A DNA stretch of 64,000 nucleotides. Origin: Campylobacter curvus (GTDB lineage Bacteria; Campylobacterota; Campylobacteria; Campylobacterales; Campylobacteraceae). The translations under genes were made by a program, and so were the position numbers. The stretch spans positions 1,302,001 through 1,366,000 of the forward strand of contig NZ_CP053826.1 in assembly GCF_013372125.1 (NCBI RefSeq), given 5' to 3'. Under the pieces are notes generated by a model. That model saw only the letters and a list, made by a program, of their open reading frames with translations. It was not told where the DNA came from and made no database searches. This document shows positions 18,073 to 27,597 of this stretch, piece after piece (position 1 is the first letter of the stretch; every line of letters starts with the position of its first letter).

Positions 18073-19503
18073 ATGGGAAAATTCGTAACGAGCATCGATC
18101 ATTTTTTTGAATTTTGTAAAGAAAACGAGGTCAAATTCGTAGATTTTAGATTTACCGACTTAAACGGCGGCTGGCACAGCATAAGCTACAATTTCAAAGC
18201 TGTCACGAAAGAAAATTTCACGCATGGCATACCGATGGACGGCAGCTCGCTTGGAGGCTGGCAGCCGATAGATAAAAGTGACATGCTTATGAAACCAGAA
18301 GCCACGAGCGCGTTTTTAGATCCTTTCACCGCAGACGTGACTGCGGTCGTTTTTTGCGATATTTATGATATTTACAAAGGTCAAATTTATGAGAAATGCC
18401 CTCGTTCGATCGCCAAAAAAGCGATGGCTTACGTAAAAGAGAGCGGGCTTGGCGATGTGGCTTATTTCGGGCCGGAGAACGAATTTTTTATATTCGACAA
18501 CGTCAAAATCGTCGATCGTCCAAACTGTGCGATGTATGAGGTAGATACCGAAGAAGGCGAATGGAACGACGACAGAGAGTTTAAAGACAGCTACAACACG
18601 GGCCATCGTCCGCGTAGGAAAGGCGGCTATCTGATGACACAGCCGATCGATAGCATGGTCGATCTAAGGGCCGAGATGATGCAAGTGCTCGAGCAAGTGG
18701 GCTTAGAGGTCTTTTTAGGACATCACGAAGTCGCCCAGGGTCAAGGCGAGATCGGAGTGAAATTTGGCACCCTAGTCGAGGCCGCCGACAACGTGCAGAT
18801 CTACAAATACGTCGTCAAAATGGTCGCTCATCTAAACGGCAAGACGGCGACGTTTATGCCAAAGCCTCTTTACGGCGATAACGGAAGCGGCATGCACGTG
18901 CATCAATCAGTCTGGAAAGACGGTAAAAATTTATTTTACAAAGAGGGGAATTACGCGAATTTAAGCGACTTTGCGAGGCATTACATCGGCGGGATATTAA
19001 AACACGCCAGAAGCGTAGCCGCCTTTACAAACCCTAGTACGAACAGCTACAAGCGCCTGATACCGGGCTTTGAAGCGCCGTCCATACTCACCTACTCCAG
19101 TCAAAACCGCTCGGCTAGCATCCGCATACCTTACGGCGCGGGTGAAAATTCCGTCCGTGCGGAGATGAGATTTCCAGATAGCACGGCGAATCCTTATCTA
19201 GCCTTTTCAGCGATGCTGATGGCGGGACTTGACGGAGTAAAAAACAAATACGAACCGGTAGGCCCGATGGATGAAAATTTATTTGTCCTAACGCTTGATG
19301 AGATCAGAGAAAAGGGCATCGAGCAGCTGCCGCATACACTTCGCGGCAGTCTTGAGGCGCTCATCCGCGACAACGAATACCTAAGACCGGCGATGAGCGA
19401 ATTTATGATCGATACATATCAGCATTTTAAATTTGAAACGCAGGTTTGGCCATACGAGGCGCGCCCTACGGCTTATGAGTTCAAGACTTGTTTTTCTTGC
19501 TAA
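18073..19503 (+). CDS. glnA: Glutamine synthetase type I
   Basis: Makes glutamine from glutamate, ammonia and ATP. Motifs: [31 protein letters not shown], the [13 protein letters not shown] site and [19 protein letters not shown]. 476 residues. RBS AAAGGAG is followed by ATG at 18070 and 18073. I favour the second because of its spacing. In the adenylylation loop the usual NLYDL is NLFVL, so the modifiable Tyr is Phe. Adenylylation control is therefore unlikely. A perfect bidirectional hairpin follows the stop. Confidence 0.97.
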   Translation: MGKFVTSIDHFFEFCKENEVKFVDFRFTDLNGGWHSISYNFKAVTKENFTHGIPMDGSSLGGWQPIDKSDMLMKPEATSAFLDPFTADVTAVVFCDIYDIYKGQIYEKCPRSIAKKAMAYVKESGLGDVAYFGPENEFFIFDNVKIVDRPNCAMYEVDTEEGEWNDDREFKDSYNTGHRPRRKGGYLMTQPIDSMVDLRAEMMQVLEQVGLEVFLGHHEVAQGQGEIGVKFGTLVEAADNVQIYKYVVKMVAHLNGKTATFMPKPLYGDNGSGMHVHQSVWKDGKNLFYKEGNYANLSDFARHYIGGILKHARSVAAFTNPSTNSYKRLIPGFEAPSILTYSSQNRSASIRIPYGAGENSVRAEMRFPDSTANPYLAFSAMLMAGLDGVKNKYEPVGPMDENLFVLTLDEIREKGIEQLPHTLRGSLEALIRDNEYLRPAMSEFMIDTYQHFKFETQVWPYEARPTAYEFKTCFSC

Positions 19504-19530
19504 ATTTTGAGGGTTCATCCCTCAAAATTT
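19502..19530. terminator. Bidirectional terminator between glnA and the small lipoprotein
   Basis: Perfect 12-bp inverted repeat AAATTTTGAGGG / CCCTCAAAATTT with loop TTCAT, starting inside the glnA stop codon region. It has T runs on both strands, so it can serve the convergent gene at 19541-19651 too. Confidence 0.85.
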
Positions 19531-19540
19531 CACGGTAGAT

Positions 19541-19651
19541 TTATTTTGATTTTGTCGAGCGGTGAAGCGGATGCTGATAGTCGTTTCGCTCACAGCCGCT
19601 AAAGCAGACTGCCGTTAGAGCGATCAAAACGGCTAATATCAAGCTTTTCAT
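19541..19651 (-). CDS. Small lipoprotein, 36 residues
   Basis: ATG at 19651 with RBS AAAGGAAAG eight or so bases upstream opens a 36-codon frame: a hydrophobic signal (residues 4-17) and lipobox CFSGC with the modified Cys at position 20, then a mature part of only 17 residues (CERNDYQHPLHRSTKSK). It ends just before the glnA terminator hairpin, which also suits this gene. Similar tiny lipoproteins (entericidin- or LptM-like in size) are usually left unannotated. I see no specific family match. Confidence 0.65.
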   Translation of the reverse strand: MKSLILAVLIALTAVCFSGCERNDYQHPLHRSTKSK

Positions 19652-19744
19652 ACGTTCTTTCCTTTAAAATTTTCGCGCATTATATCAAAAATTTATCCAT
19701 TTTTTTGTAAAATCTGCAAATCTAATCTGCAAAAGGAAAACGCC

Positions 19745-21406
19745 TTGCAAGCACTCGCACTCAAGTATAGACCCAAAAATTTCGACGAGCTGATAGGCCA
19801 AGAAGCCGTCAGCAAAAGCCTCACGCACGCACTAGATGAGGGGCGCATAAGCCACGCATATCTGTTTTCGGGACTTAGAGGAAGCGGCAAGACCTCAAGC
19901 GCCAGGATATTTTCAAAAGCCCTCGTATGCGAAAAAGGTCCGACATCAAGGCCTTGCGAGACCTGCCCTCAGTGCATAATGGCAAACGAATCGCGCCATA
20001 TGGACATCATCGAGATGGACGCAGCCAGCCACCGAAAGATCGACGACATAAGAGAGCTCATCGAGCAAACCAAATACAAGCCCGCGATGGCGCGCTATAA
20101 AATTTTCATAATCGACGAAGTGCATATGCTGACTAAAGAGGCGTTCAATGCGCTTTTAAAGACGCTTGAAGAGCCGCCAAGCTATGTGAAATTTATCCTC
20201 GCGACGACAGACCCGTTAAAGCTTCCGGCCACGGTGCTATCGCGCACGCAGCACTTTCGCTTCAAGCAAATCGGCAAAAACAGCATCATAAAACATCTTG
20301 AATTTATCCTTAGCAAAGAGGGCATAAGCTACGAGAGAGAGGCGCTGGAGATCCTGGCTCGCAGCGGACGCGGATCACTGCGCGATACTTTGACGCTACT
20401 TGATCAAGCCATAATCTACGGCGCGAACAATATCACTCAAAGCTCGGTCGCATCGATGTTAGGACTACTTGACCCAAGCAGGATAGAGCAGATCTTAAAC
20501 CTTGTCATGTTAAGCGACAAAGAGGGGCTTAGAGAGCTCGTCGCGGAGCTTGAGATCTACGAGCCTGAGATGATAATCGACGAACTCATCGCAAATTTAA
20601 AGCAAAAATTCATTGACAACGATCCGAAATTTTCACTGCTTATCTATGAGAGATTTTTTAGGATCTTAGCTCAGGCAAAAAGCATGCTAAACGTCTCTAG
20701 CGACAACGGCTTTGTGCTTAGTATCATGCTTTTCATGATGGTCGAGGCGCTAAATTTAAAGAGTATAGACGAGGTCATAGAGTCCGCTCAGCACGCAGAG
20801 CAGGCACGTCCAAGCCAGGCTGCCGCGCCTAGTGCACCACAGCAGATCGCGCGCCCTAAAATGCAAAGCCCGTATGAGAGCTTCGTAGCTAAAATTTATG
20901 ATAGGGATTATTCGCTTGGCGAGTTTTTTAAAGAGCATGTCGAGTTTGTGGATTTTAAAAACAACGAGCTAAGCCTGATCGTAAATGCAAATGATGAAAA
21001 GATGGTATTTTTCCGCAAAAACTGGAAAATAGTAAATGAAATTTTGCATTTGCTTTTTGGAAAAGAGGCGAAGATAATCAACGCCAAAAAAGATGAAGCA
21101 AGGCCGAATTTAGAGGCAAACGCACCAAAGCAAGTGCAAAAGGATGAAAATTTAAGCCCCAAGGCAGACGCCACGCCTGCAATGCGAAACGATCTTAATC
21201 TCGACGAGGAGCTTTTAAAGTCAAAGCCAGCCCAAGCTAGCATCGCACCAAAGCCAAAGCCAGCCGATCCGCAAAAGATGATCGCTGCGATAAATTTCAA
21301 CAGCTCAAAATCCCCGCAAGAGATGGAAAAAATAAAGCAAGAAGCCGTCATAAGGGAGGCAAATAAGCTCTTTGGCGAGCCTACGATAGTAAAAGCCGAG
21401 CCGTGA
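19745..21406 (+). CDS. dnaX: DNA polymerase III subunit gamma/tau
   Basis: Clamp-loader ATPase that connects polymerase cores. Residues 1-360 form the AAA+ clamp-loader domain: P-loop GLRGSGKTSSA (about 42-52), zinc-binding Cys set CEKG..RPCETCPQC (about 64-80), DEVHML, and sensor ATTDPLKLP. A low-complexity Ala/Pro/Lys region and a tau-like tail (about 385-430 and the C-terminal KSPQEMEKIKQEA) follow. 553 residues. The start is TTG at 19745 with AAAGGA upstream. I saw no strong A6G-type frameshift site, so a separate gamma product is not evident. Confidence 0.95.
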   Translation: MQALALKYRPKNFDELIGQEAVSKSLTHALDEGRISHAYLFSGLRGSGKTSSARIFSKALVCEKGPTSRPCETCPQCIMANESRHMDIIEMDAASHRKIDDIRELIEQTKYKPAMARYKIFIIDEVHMLTKEAFNALLKTLEEPPSYVKFILATTDPLKLPATVLSRTQHFRFKQIGKNSIIKHLEFILSKEGISYEREALEILARSGRGSLRDTLTLLDQAIIYGANNITQSSVASMLGLLDPSRIEQILNLVMLSDKEGLRELVAELEIYEPEMIIDELIANLKQKFIDNDPKFSLLIYERFFRILAQAKSMLNVSSDNGFVLSIMLFMMVEALNLKSIDEVIESAQHAEQARPSQAAAPSAPQQIARPKMQSPYESFVAKIYDRDYSLGEFFKEHVEFVDFKNNELSLIVNANDEKMVFFRKNWKIVNEILHLLFGKEAKIINAKKDEARPNLEANAPKQVQKDENLSPKADATPAMRNDLNLDEELLKSKPAQASIAPKPKPADPQKMIAAINFNSSKSPQEMEKIKQEAVIREANKLFGEPTIVKAEP

Positions 21407-21430
21407 TATTTTGCGCGGCTAGCGTAAATT

Positions 21431-22771
21431 TTACTCGTTTAGTATAGACAGAAGCTCTTTATTGTCTTTTGTTTTAAGCATCTTTGCGTATAAAAATTTA
21501 AGCGCTTCCACATCATCCATCGTCGCGATAGCCGAGCGGATAGCCCAAATTTTTTGTAGCTCGTCAGGTTTTTGCAACAGCTCTTCTTTTCTAGTACCGG
21601 ATTTTAGGACGTTGATAGCAGGGTAAATTCGGCGGTCGGAGATGTTTCGATCCAGCACGATCTCACTGTTGCCCGTGCCTTTAAATTCCTCGAAAATTAC
21701 CTCGTCCATGCGCGAGCCGGTATCGATGAGTGCGGTCGCGATAATCGTCAGACTACCGCCAAATTCGATATTTCTAGCCGCTCCAAAAAAGCGTTTTGGC
21801 TTATGCAGCGCATTTGCATCCACGCCACCCGTTAGCACCTTACCACTTGGCGGGGTTACGGTGTTGTAAGCGCGCGCTAGACGTGTGATACTATCAAGCA
21901 AGATGATGACGTCTTTGCCCATTTCGACAAGCCTCTTTGCCTTTTCGATGACGAGCTCAGCGACGCGCACGTGATTTAGCGCAGGTAGGTCAAACGTCGA
22001 GCTAAATACCTCGCCCTTGACGCAGCGCTGCATATCGGTGACCTCCTCGGGACGCTCATCGACCAAAAGCACCATGAGATGCGCCTCAGGGTGGTTTCTG
22101 GCGATGCCGTGAGCCAGCTCTTTCATGAGCTCGGTCTTACCGCTTCTTGGCGGAGCGACGATGAGCCCGCGCTGACCCTTACCAAGCGGAGTGAAAAGAT
22201 CGAGCACGCGTCCGGTGAGCTTCATCGGATCGTATTCGAGATGTAGCTTTTCAGTCGGGAAAAGCGGCGTCAGGTTGTCAAATAACGGTCGTTCCTTTGC
22301 CTCGATGAGCGGCATATAGTTTAGCGCTTCGATTTTTAGCAGGGCGTAGTATTTTTCCTGATCTTTTGGCTCGCGAACCTGTCCCGTGACGATGTCGCCC
22401 ACGCGCAGGGCAAATTTACGGATTTGCGAATTTGAGACGTAGGCGTCGTTTGAGCTGTCGCTTAGATTTGCATCGACCGAGCGCAAAAAGCCGTAGCCTT
22501 CGTTCGTGATCTCCAAAATGCCCGTAAAAAGTATGAAGCCGCCTTGTTTGGTCTGGGCTTTTAAAATTTCAAAAATGAGGTCTTGACGGCGAAATTCGCG
22601 CGGATTTTCGACTCCGACCTCGTTTGCGATAGCGATGAGATCTTCTAGGCTTAGGGTGCGAAGCTCCTCGATCTTGTGTCCGTCGACTGGGATATGCGTG
22701 CGAGTGCTCGGGTATTTTTTAGTCGTTTTTTGATTTTCAGCCACGATGGCTTGATTTGGGGTATTTTCCAT
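21431..22771 (-). CDS. rho: Transcription termination factor Rho
   Basis: Hexameric RNA-dependent ATPase ending untranslated transcripts. N-terminal Rho helical domain ([32 protein letters not shown]), cold-shock-like RNA-binding fold (about 75-150, [15 protein letters not shown]), then the RecA-type core with P-loop [10 protein letters not shown] and [10 protein letters not shown]. The [30 protein letters not shown]-loop/R-loop is intact. 446 residues. Converges with dnaX. Confidence 0.98.
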   Translation of the reverse strand: MENTPNQAIVAENQKTTKKYPSTRTHIPVDGHKIEELRTLSLEDLIAIANEVGVENPREFRRQDLIFEILKAQTKQGGFILFTGILEITNEGYGFLRSVDANLSDSSNDAYVSNSQIRKFALRVGDIVTGQVREPKDQEKYYALLKIEALNYMPLIEAKERPLFDNLTPLFPTEKLHLEYDPMKLTGRVLDLFTPLGKGQRGLIVAPPRSGKTELMKELAHGIARNHPEAHLMVLLVDERPEEVTDMQRCVKGEVFSSTFDLPALNHVRVAELVIEKAKRLVEMGKDVIILLDSITRLARAYNTVTPPSGKVLTGGVDANALHKPKRFFGAARNIEFGGSLTIIATALIDTGSRMDEVIFEEFKGTGNSEIVLDRNISDRRIYPAINVLKSGTRKEELLQKPDELQKIWAIRSAIATMDDVEALKFLYAKMLKTKDNKELLSILNE

Positions 22772-22968
22772 GTATCCTCTTTAAAATTACGGAATGATTT
22801 GTAGATTTAAAAATAAGTTTCAAAAAGAAGTTTTTTGAAGCCCACATTTTATATAAATTTGGCTTTGATGTCAAGCAAGCTTAAATTTGCGTCCGACACT
22901 CACAGCGGTAAATTTAATGCTATAATTGCGCCATTTTTGAAAAGTAAAATCAAAACAGGATGATCAAA

Positions 22969-24078
22969 ATGATGGATTTTAAAGACGGCGCACGCGAGCG
23001 ACTCATTATAAAGACCGCTCTCATCGGCATCATCACAAATGTCTGCCTCGCCGCGACTAAAATTTGCATCGCGTTAGTCTCGGGCTCGGTCGCGATCATC
23101 ACCGACGCGATAAACAACCTAAGCGACGCGAGCTCGTGTGTCATCACGATATTTGGCTCAAAGCTTGCCGCTAAAATGCCTGATGAAGCCCATCCCTACG
23201 GCTACGGCAGAGTAGAATACATCGGCGGTCTAGTGGTCTCGATTGTCGTGCTGATGCTTGGCTTTGATTTTTTAAAAACCTCGATTGGCAACATCATTTC
23301 GCCCGTGCAGACTAAATTTACCGCACCACTTTTGCTGATTTTATTTATCGCGATCTTTGTTAAATTTGCACTGGGCGCGCACTACCGCAAAGTGGGCAAA
23401 AATACAAAATCCATCTCGCTAAAAGCCGTCGGTACGGAGGCTTTGGGAGATGCGATCATCTCTTGCGTGATACTTTTTTCAGCCGCGCTTTCATACTTTT
23501 GGGGCGCGCAGATCGACGGCTACGCGGGGGCTTTGGCGTCGCTTTTTATTATCATCAACGGCGTGCTTTTGATAAAAGAAACCTTTGACAAAATCATCGG
23601 CGGACGCGTAGAAAAGGAGGTCGTAGACGAAATTTACGCTGCCGTAAATCGCTGCGAGATCGTACGCGGCTCGTATGACTTGATCCTGCACAACTACGGC
23701 GTGGAGCGCTTCGTGGGCTCAGTGAATGTCGAAATCGATGAATACTTGCCTATTCGCGAAATTTCACAGACCTTAAACGAACTGCAAATCGAAATTTATA
23801 AGCATTACCGCACCTACCTTGTTTTTGGCGTTTATAGCGTAAATTTGGGGCAAACGCAGGCAAAAGAGTGTATCAAAAGCGCGCTTGCGGAGTTTAAAAG
23901 TATCTTAAATTTACACGCATTTTTTATCGATGATGCCAAAAAGAGTGTGAGATTTGACGTTGTTGTGGATTTTAAAGAGCGAAATTTAAGTCAGCTTCGA
24001 GCAAATATCGAAGACATCGTGCGCGAGAGATTTCCGGGATATAAAATTTTCATCGTCATCGATAGGGAATTTAGCTAA
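22969..24078 (+). CDS. Cation diffusion facilitator transporter
   Basis: Proton-driven exporter of divalent metals (Zn, Fe, Mn or Cd). Six membrane segments fit residues 18-210. Metal-site Asp residues appear in TDAINNLSDASS (TM2) and the TM5 motif reads TEALGDAI, where many zinc transporters have HD..D, so the metal may not be Zn. A cytosolic ferredoxin-like C-terminal domain follows (about 215-300), with an extra ~70-residue duplicated-looking tail. The frame opens at ATG 22960. ATG 22969 is better placed after CAGGA. No neighbour indicates the substrate. Confidence 0.85.
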   Translation: MMDFKDGARERLIIKTALIGIITNVCLAATKICIALVSGSVAIITDAINNLSDASSCVITIFGSKLAAKMPDEAHPYGYGRVEYIGGLVVSIVVLMLGFDFLKTSIGNIISPVQTKFTAPLLLILFIAIFVKFALGAHYRKVGKNTKSISLKAVGTEALGDAIISCVILFSAALSYFWGAQIDGYAGALASLFIIINGVLLIKETFDKIIGGRVEKEVVDEIYAAVNRCEIVRGSYDLILHNYGVERFVGSVNVEIDEYLPIREISQTLNELQIEIYKHYRTYLVFGVYSVNLGQTQAKECIKSALAEFKSILNLHAFFIDDAKKSVRFDVVVDFKERNLSQLRANIEDIVRERFPGYKIFIVIDREFS

Positions 24079-24192
24079 TATTCTTAGAAAATAAAATTTA
24101 TATAAAGTCAAAAAATTAAATTTTTATATTAAACTTATCTGCTTTCATATATAGTTCATTTAATAAAACCTTATTTTATACCAAAGGAGAGT

Positions 24193-25734
24193 ACGATAAA
24201 GGATCTTTCAAGAAGAAATTTCGTCAAAATGAGTGCTGTTGGTGCCGGTATGATGGCGCCTGGTATGAATGCCGACGCGGCGGTCATGAAGGAAAAAGAC
24301 GTCAAATGGGACGAGGATTTTGACGTCGTCATCATAGGCTCGGGGTTTGCGGGACTGGCTGCTGGCATAAAGGCGGCAAAAAGAGGCCTAAACGTCGTGA
24401 TCATCGAAAAGATGGGGCATATATGAGGCAACTCGGTCGTAAATGGCGGGATCTTCGCCGTGCCAAACAGCGAACTGCAAAAGAAAAACGGCGTCAAGGA
24501 CTCAAAAGAGCTTTTCATCTCCGACTGCGTAAAAGCGGGGCTCGGGCTAAACCATGTCGAGCTTTTGGAGGTACTCGCGGACCGCGCGGTAGATACGTTT
24601 AACTTCACCGTCGAAAACGGCGCAAAATACCTAGACAAGCTGCTACTTGAGGGCGGCCACAGCGTTCCGCGCACCTACTACACGGCAAACACAAGCGGCT
24701 CAGGCATAGTTCAGCCGCTAATGGAGTCCTTTCAAAAGTTGCCAAACGCCACAGTAAAGACCAGGACGAAATTTGACGACTTCATACTTGATGACAGCGG
24801 GCGAGTGGTCGGCGTGCAGGTCAGAGAAAACTACCGCTTCGACAACAAGCTCTTTAGCGACGACCGCGAAAACAAGGGCGGCGACAAGAAATTCATCAAA
24901 GCCAAAAAGGGTGTCGTGCTGGCAAGCGGCGGCTTTTGCAGTGATAAATTTTTTAGAAAGCTACAAGACCCTCGCGCAGTGCCGGAATTTGACACCACAA
25001 ACCACCCCGGAGCGACCGCAGGCGCGCTCATTTCAGCCTTCAAAGTAGGCGCACTACCGGTGCAGATCGGCTAGATACAATACATCCCGTATAAATGCCC
25101 GGACGAAAAAGGCAACAGCATAACGAGCAAATTTGCGGTGCAGGCGAGCTTTCGCTACGGCTTTTCGGTCGACCCAAAGACCGGCAAACGCTATATGAAC
25201 GAGCTTGCCGACAGGAAAATCAGAGCCGACGCGATGTTTAAAATAATCGACGCCAAAGCAAACAGCTATCCGATCAACCTATGCGACTCCGTCGCCGCGG
25301 CAAAGCTCGTGCCAAGCGACCTTGAAAACCCGATGAAAAGCGGCGTGATCAAAAAATTCGACACCCTTGACGAGCTCGCAAAAGAGTATAAAATCCCGGC
25401 TGATGAGCTAAAAAAGACTGCCGAGCGCTACAACGGCTTTGTTAAAAGCGGGGTCGACGAGGACTTTGGCAAGCCGATGAAGCTGACTGATGGCATCACG
25501 GTCGCAACTCCGCCATTTTACGCGATGCGTGGCGCTCCAAAGCTTCATCACACGATGGGTGGCGTAAAGATCAACACCAAAGCGCAGGTCTTAGACATCA
25601 ACGACGAGCCGATACCGGGATTTTACGCGGCGGGCGAGGTCACGGGAGGCACGCACGGAGCTAGCAGGCTTGGCAGCTGCGCGATCTTGGACTGCCTCAC
25701 GTTTGGCATGATCACGGGCGAGAATATAGGCTAA
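24193..25734 (+). pseudogene. Tat-exported flavocytochrome c/fumarate reductase-like flavoprotein, inactivated
   Basis: One continuous frame of about 514 codons aligns by eye along its whole length with the intact 515-residue protein at 30250-31797. Three lesions are visible: the likely start, 2 bases after AAAGGAGA, is ACG (24193), followed by KDLSRRNFVKM, a twin-arginine signal; TGA at 24424 replaces the Gly of the FAD-loop (KMGHI-stop-GNSVVNGG); TAG at 25072 replaces the Trp of the paralogue's SWIQ. There is no frameshift, so decay is recent. Domain features remain: FAD site DFDVVIIGSGFAGLAAGIKA, and C-terminal GEVTGGTHGASRLGSCA. A product would have been a periplasmic reductase of fumarate, urocanate or a similar substrate. 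Confidence 0.85.
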
Positions 25735-25964
25735 ATTTAGCTTTAAATTTACGCTATGGGTGGGCTGGAATTTGACCTGCTCCTGTAAATTTAAATTTGT
25801 TTTATAAGGCATCTTTTGATCTGCAAAAGCAAAACCCTACGAAGCGACGCTATTTTTACTTCGCTTCAGTCGCAACTAAACTTCTTGAAAAAATGAAGCA
25901 AAATAGATGCCGCTCTACTTGATGCTGTTTGCGTTCTCCTATGCCGGGTCGCTTATAAGCCCGC
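25735..25964. other. Intergenic region with inverted repeat
   Basis: Holds a TTTAAATTTAC / GTAAATTTAAA inverted repeat (25742-25752 and 25785-25795) after the flavoprotein pseudogene. It then has sequence with GAAGCGACGCTATT and CCGGGTCGCT words also found in the family C element at 32.9 kb. It could be a rearranged relative, but lacks the terminal repeats. No gene is seen. Confidence 0.4.
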
Positions 25965-27050
25965 TTAATGCTCGCTCTTTAGCCCCGCTCCGCAAAGCGA
26001 GATGATGCTCTCTCCTTTTAGCTCGTGCGTTTTTATATAGTTTAGATACGCGGCGTAGATTGCGGCTGTCGTGTGCTCCACGTAAAATCCGCCTCGCGCT
26101 AGACGCTGCCTGGTAGGCACGATGTCGGTCTCCGGGATCGTGATGACCTCGCGCTCGCCCTCATAAGAGTCGGCCAAAATTTGCTCGCCTCGCATCGGTT
26201 TTCCTATGGCTATGCCTTCAGCCTCAGTCGGCTTTGGCACGATGTCGCGAGGCTTGTTTGTCGCGCCAAAAAGCGGGGCGCAGTTCTCACTTTGCACGAT
26301 GAAAATTTTAGGCGCTTTAGCGATCGCGCCGGCTCTAAGAAGCTCACCAAGGGCGAACTCGCAGCCGATTAGAAGCGTGCCGTTGCCAACCGGCAAAAAG
26401 AAATTTTCAGGCACACGGCCAAGCTGCTCGAAAATCTCATAAACGTATGTCTTCGTGCCTTGGTAAAACATCGGGTTATAGACGTGGTTTGCGTAGTAGA
26501 CGCCCTCATCTAGCGCCTTTTTACGGCATGCGTCGGCGGTCTCGTCGCGCGAGCCATCAAAGACCGTCGCAGTAGCGCCAAACGCTCTTATCATATCGAT
26601 CTTTTTTTGCGATGTGCCCTTCGGTACGTAAATTTCACATTCGATGCCCGCCCTGGCGCAGTATGCCGCTACCGAGTTGCCGGCGTTGCCGCTACTATCT
26701 TGCAAGACCTTTTTCACGCCGATAGTTTTGCAAAGCCATATCAAAACAGCCGCCCCGCGGTCTTTGAAAGAAAGCGTGGGCATCGCGTAGTCAAGCTTGA
26801 AAAATAGCTTTTCGTCAAATCTCACCGTCGCCGTCATGCCCTCGCCCAGCGTGATCTCGCGCCAAATTTCATTCTTTAAAGGCATGAAATTTCGGTACCG
26901 AAAGAGGCTAAATTCGCCCTTATCTATAAGATCCGTCGAAAATTTAGGCGGCGTGAAGTCAAGATCGTAAAGCCCGCCGCATTCACAGCGATATTTCGTG
27001 CTCTCAAGCGGTGCCAAAGCGCCGCATTTACTGCATTTAAATTTCATCAT
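25965..27050 (-). CDS. thrC: Threonine synthase (PLP-dependent)
   Basis: Converts O-phosphohomoserine to threonine. An N-terminal rubredoxin-like zinc knuckle (CSKC...CECGG, residues 5-25) is followed by the fold-type II PLP domain with the Schiff-base lysine in TLSFKDRGA (about Lys96) and the SSGNAGNS phosphate loop. GNGTLLIGC and the SLCGAGLK C-terminus complete it. 361 residues, the short archaeal-like form. The gene overlaps ridA by 4 bases. A related PLP lyase such as diaminopropionate lyase is less likely. Confidence 0.82.
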   Translation of the reverse strand: MMKFKCSKCGALAPLESTKYRCECGGLYDLDFTPPKFSTDLIDKGEFSLFRYRNFMPLKNEIWREITLGEGMTATVRFDEKLFFKLDYAMPTLSFKDRGAAVLIWLCKTIGVKKVLQDSSGNAGNSVAAYCARAGIECEIYVPKGTSQKKIDMIRAFGATATVFDGSRDETADACRKKALDEGVYYANHVYNPMFYQGTKTYVYEIFEQLGRVPENFFLPVGNGTLLIGCEFALGELLRAGAIAKAPKIFIVQSENCAPLFGATNKPRDIVPKPTEAEGIAIGKPMRGEQILADSYEGEREVITIPETDIVPTRQRLARGGFYVEHTTAAIYAAYLNYIKTHELKGESIISLCGAGLKSEH

Positions 27051-27436
27051 CTATCCTTTTGCGACATCGCCACGGTCGCCTCTATCTCTACCAAGCAGCC
27101 AAAATGAAGCCCCGACGTAGGCACTACAACGCGAGCCGGCTTGTGCTCGCCAAAGAATTTCGCGTATTCATCGTCTATCTCGTCCCAAAACGCGACATCG
27201 GGCGTATAAACGCGGCACATCAGCACATCTTGCCTATTTGCACCGGCGAGCTTTAAAACCTCGTCTAAATTTGCCAGAGCCTGCCTCGCATGCGCCCTGA
27301 CTCCGCCCTCAGGCAGCTTCATCGCCCGCAGATCGATGCTAAGCTGCCCCGACACATACAGTATCCCTGCGTGCTCCACCGCCGGGACATAGTGCGCCTT
27401 TTTCTTTTTTGACGCCCGCGTTTGATAAAATTTCAT
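27047..27436 (-). CDS. ridA: RidA-family enamine/imine deaminase
   Basis: Hydrolyses reactive enamines such as 2-aminoacrylate released by PLP enzymes. 129 residues with YVPAVEHAGILYVSGQLSIDL, LANLDEVLKLAG, and the conserved PARVVVPTSGLHFGCLVEIEATVA, whose Arg is the catalytic one. It lies directly upstream of, and overlaps, the threonine synthase-like gene. This fits protection of, or from, the PLP chemistry next door. Confidence 0.9.
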   Translation of the reverse strand: MKFYQTRASKKKKAHYVPAVEHAGILYVSGQLSIDLRAMKLPEGGVRAHARQALANLDEVLKLAGANRQDVLMCRVYTPDVAFWDEIDDEYAKFFGEHKPARVVVPTSGLHFGCLVEIEATVAMSQKDR

Positions 27437-27597
27437 ATTTTTCCTTTAAAATTTCGTCGTTTTATGAGTTGTATTTTACCTTAAAATTTTGATTTAATAA
27501 TGTATTTTTAAAAATGCTACTGCTCTAAACGATCAAAATTTTAAGACGAAGTATCGTATAATCTTGCAAATAAATTTGAAAGCAAAATGTAACGAAA

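Noticed and set aside
24424-24426. TGA in the flavoprotein frame read as selenocysteine
   Set aside because: The intact paralogue has Gly here, in a FAD loop. No SECIS-like hairpin is evident, and there are two other lesions.
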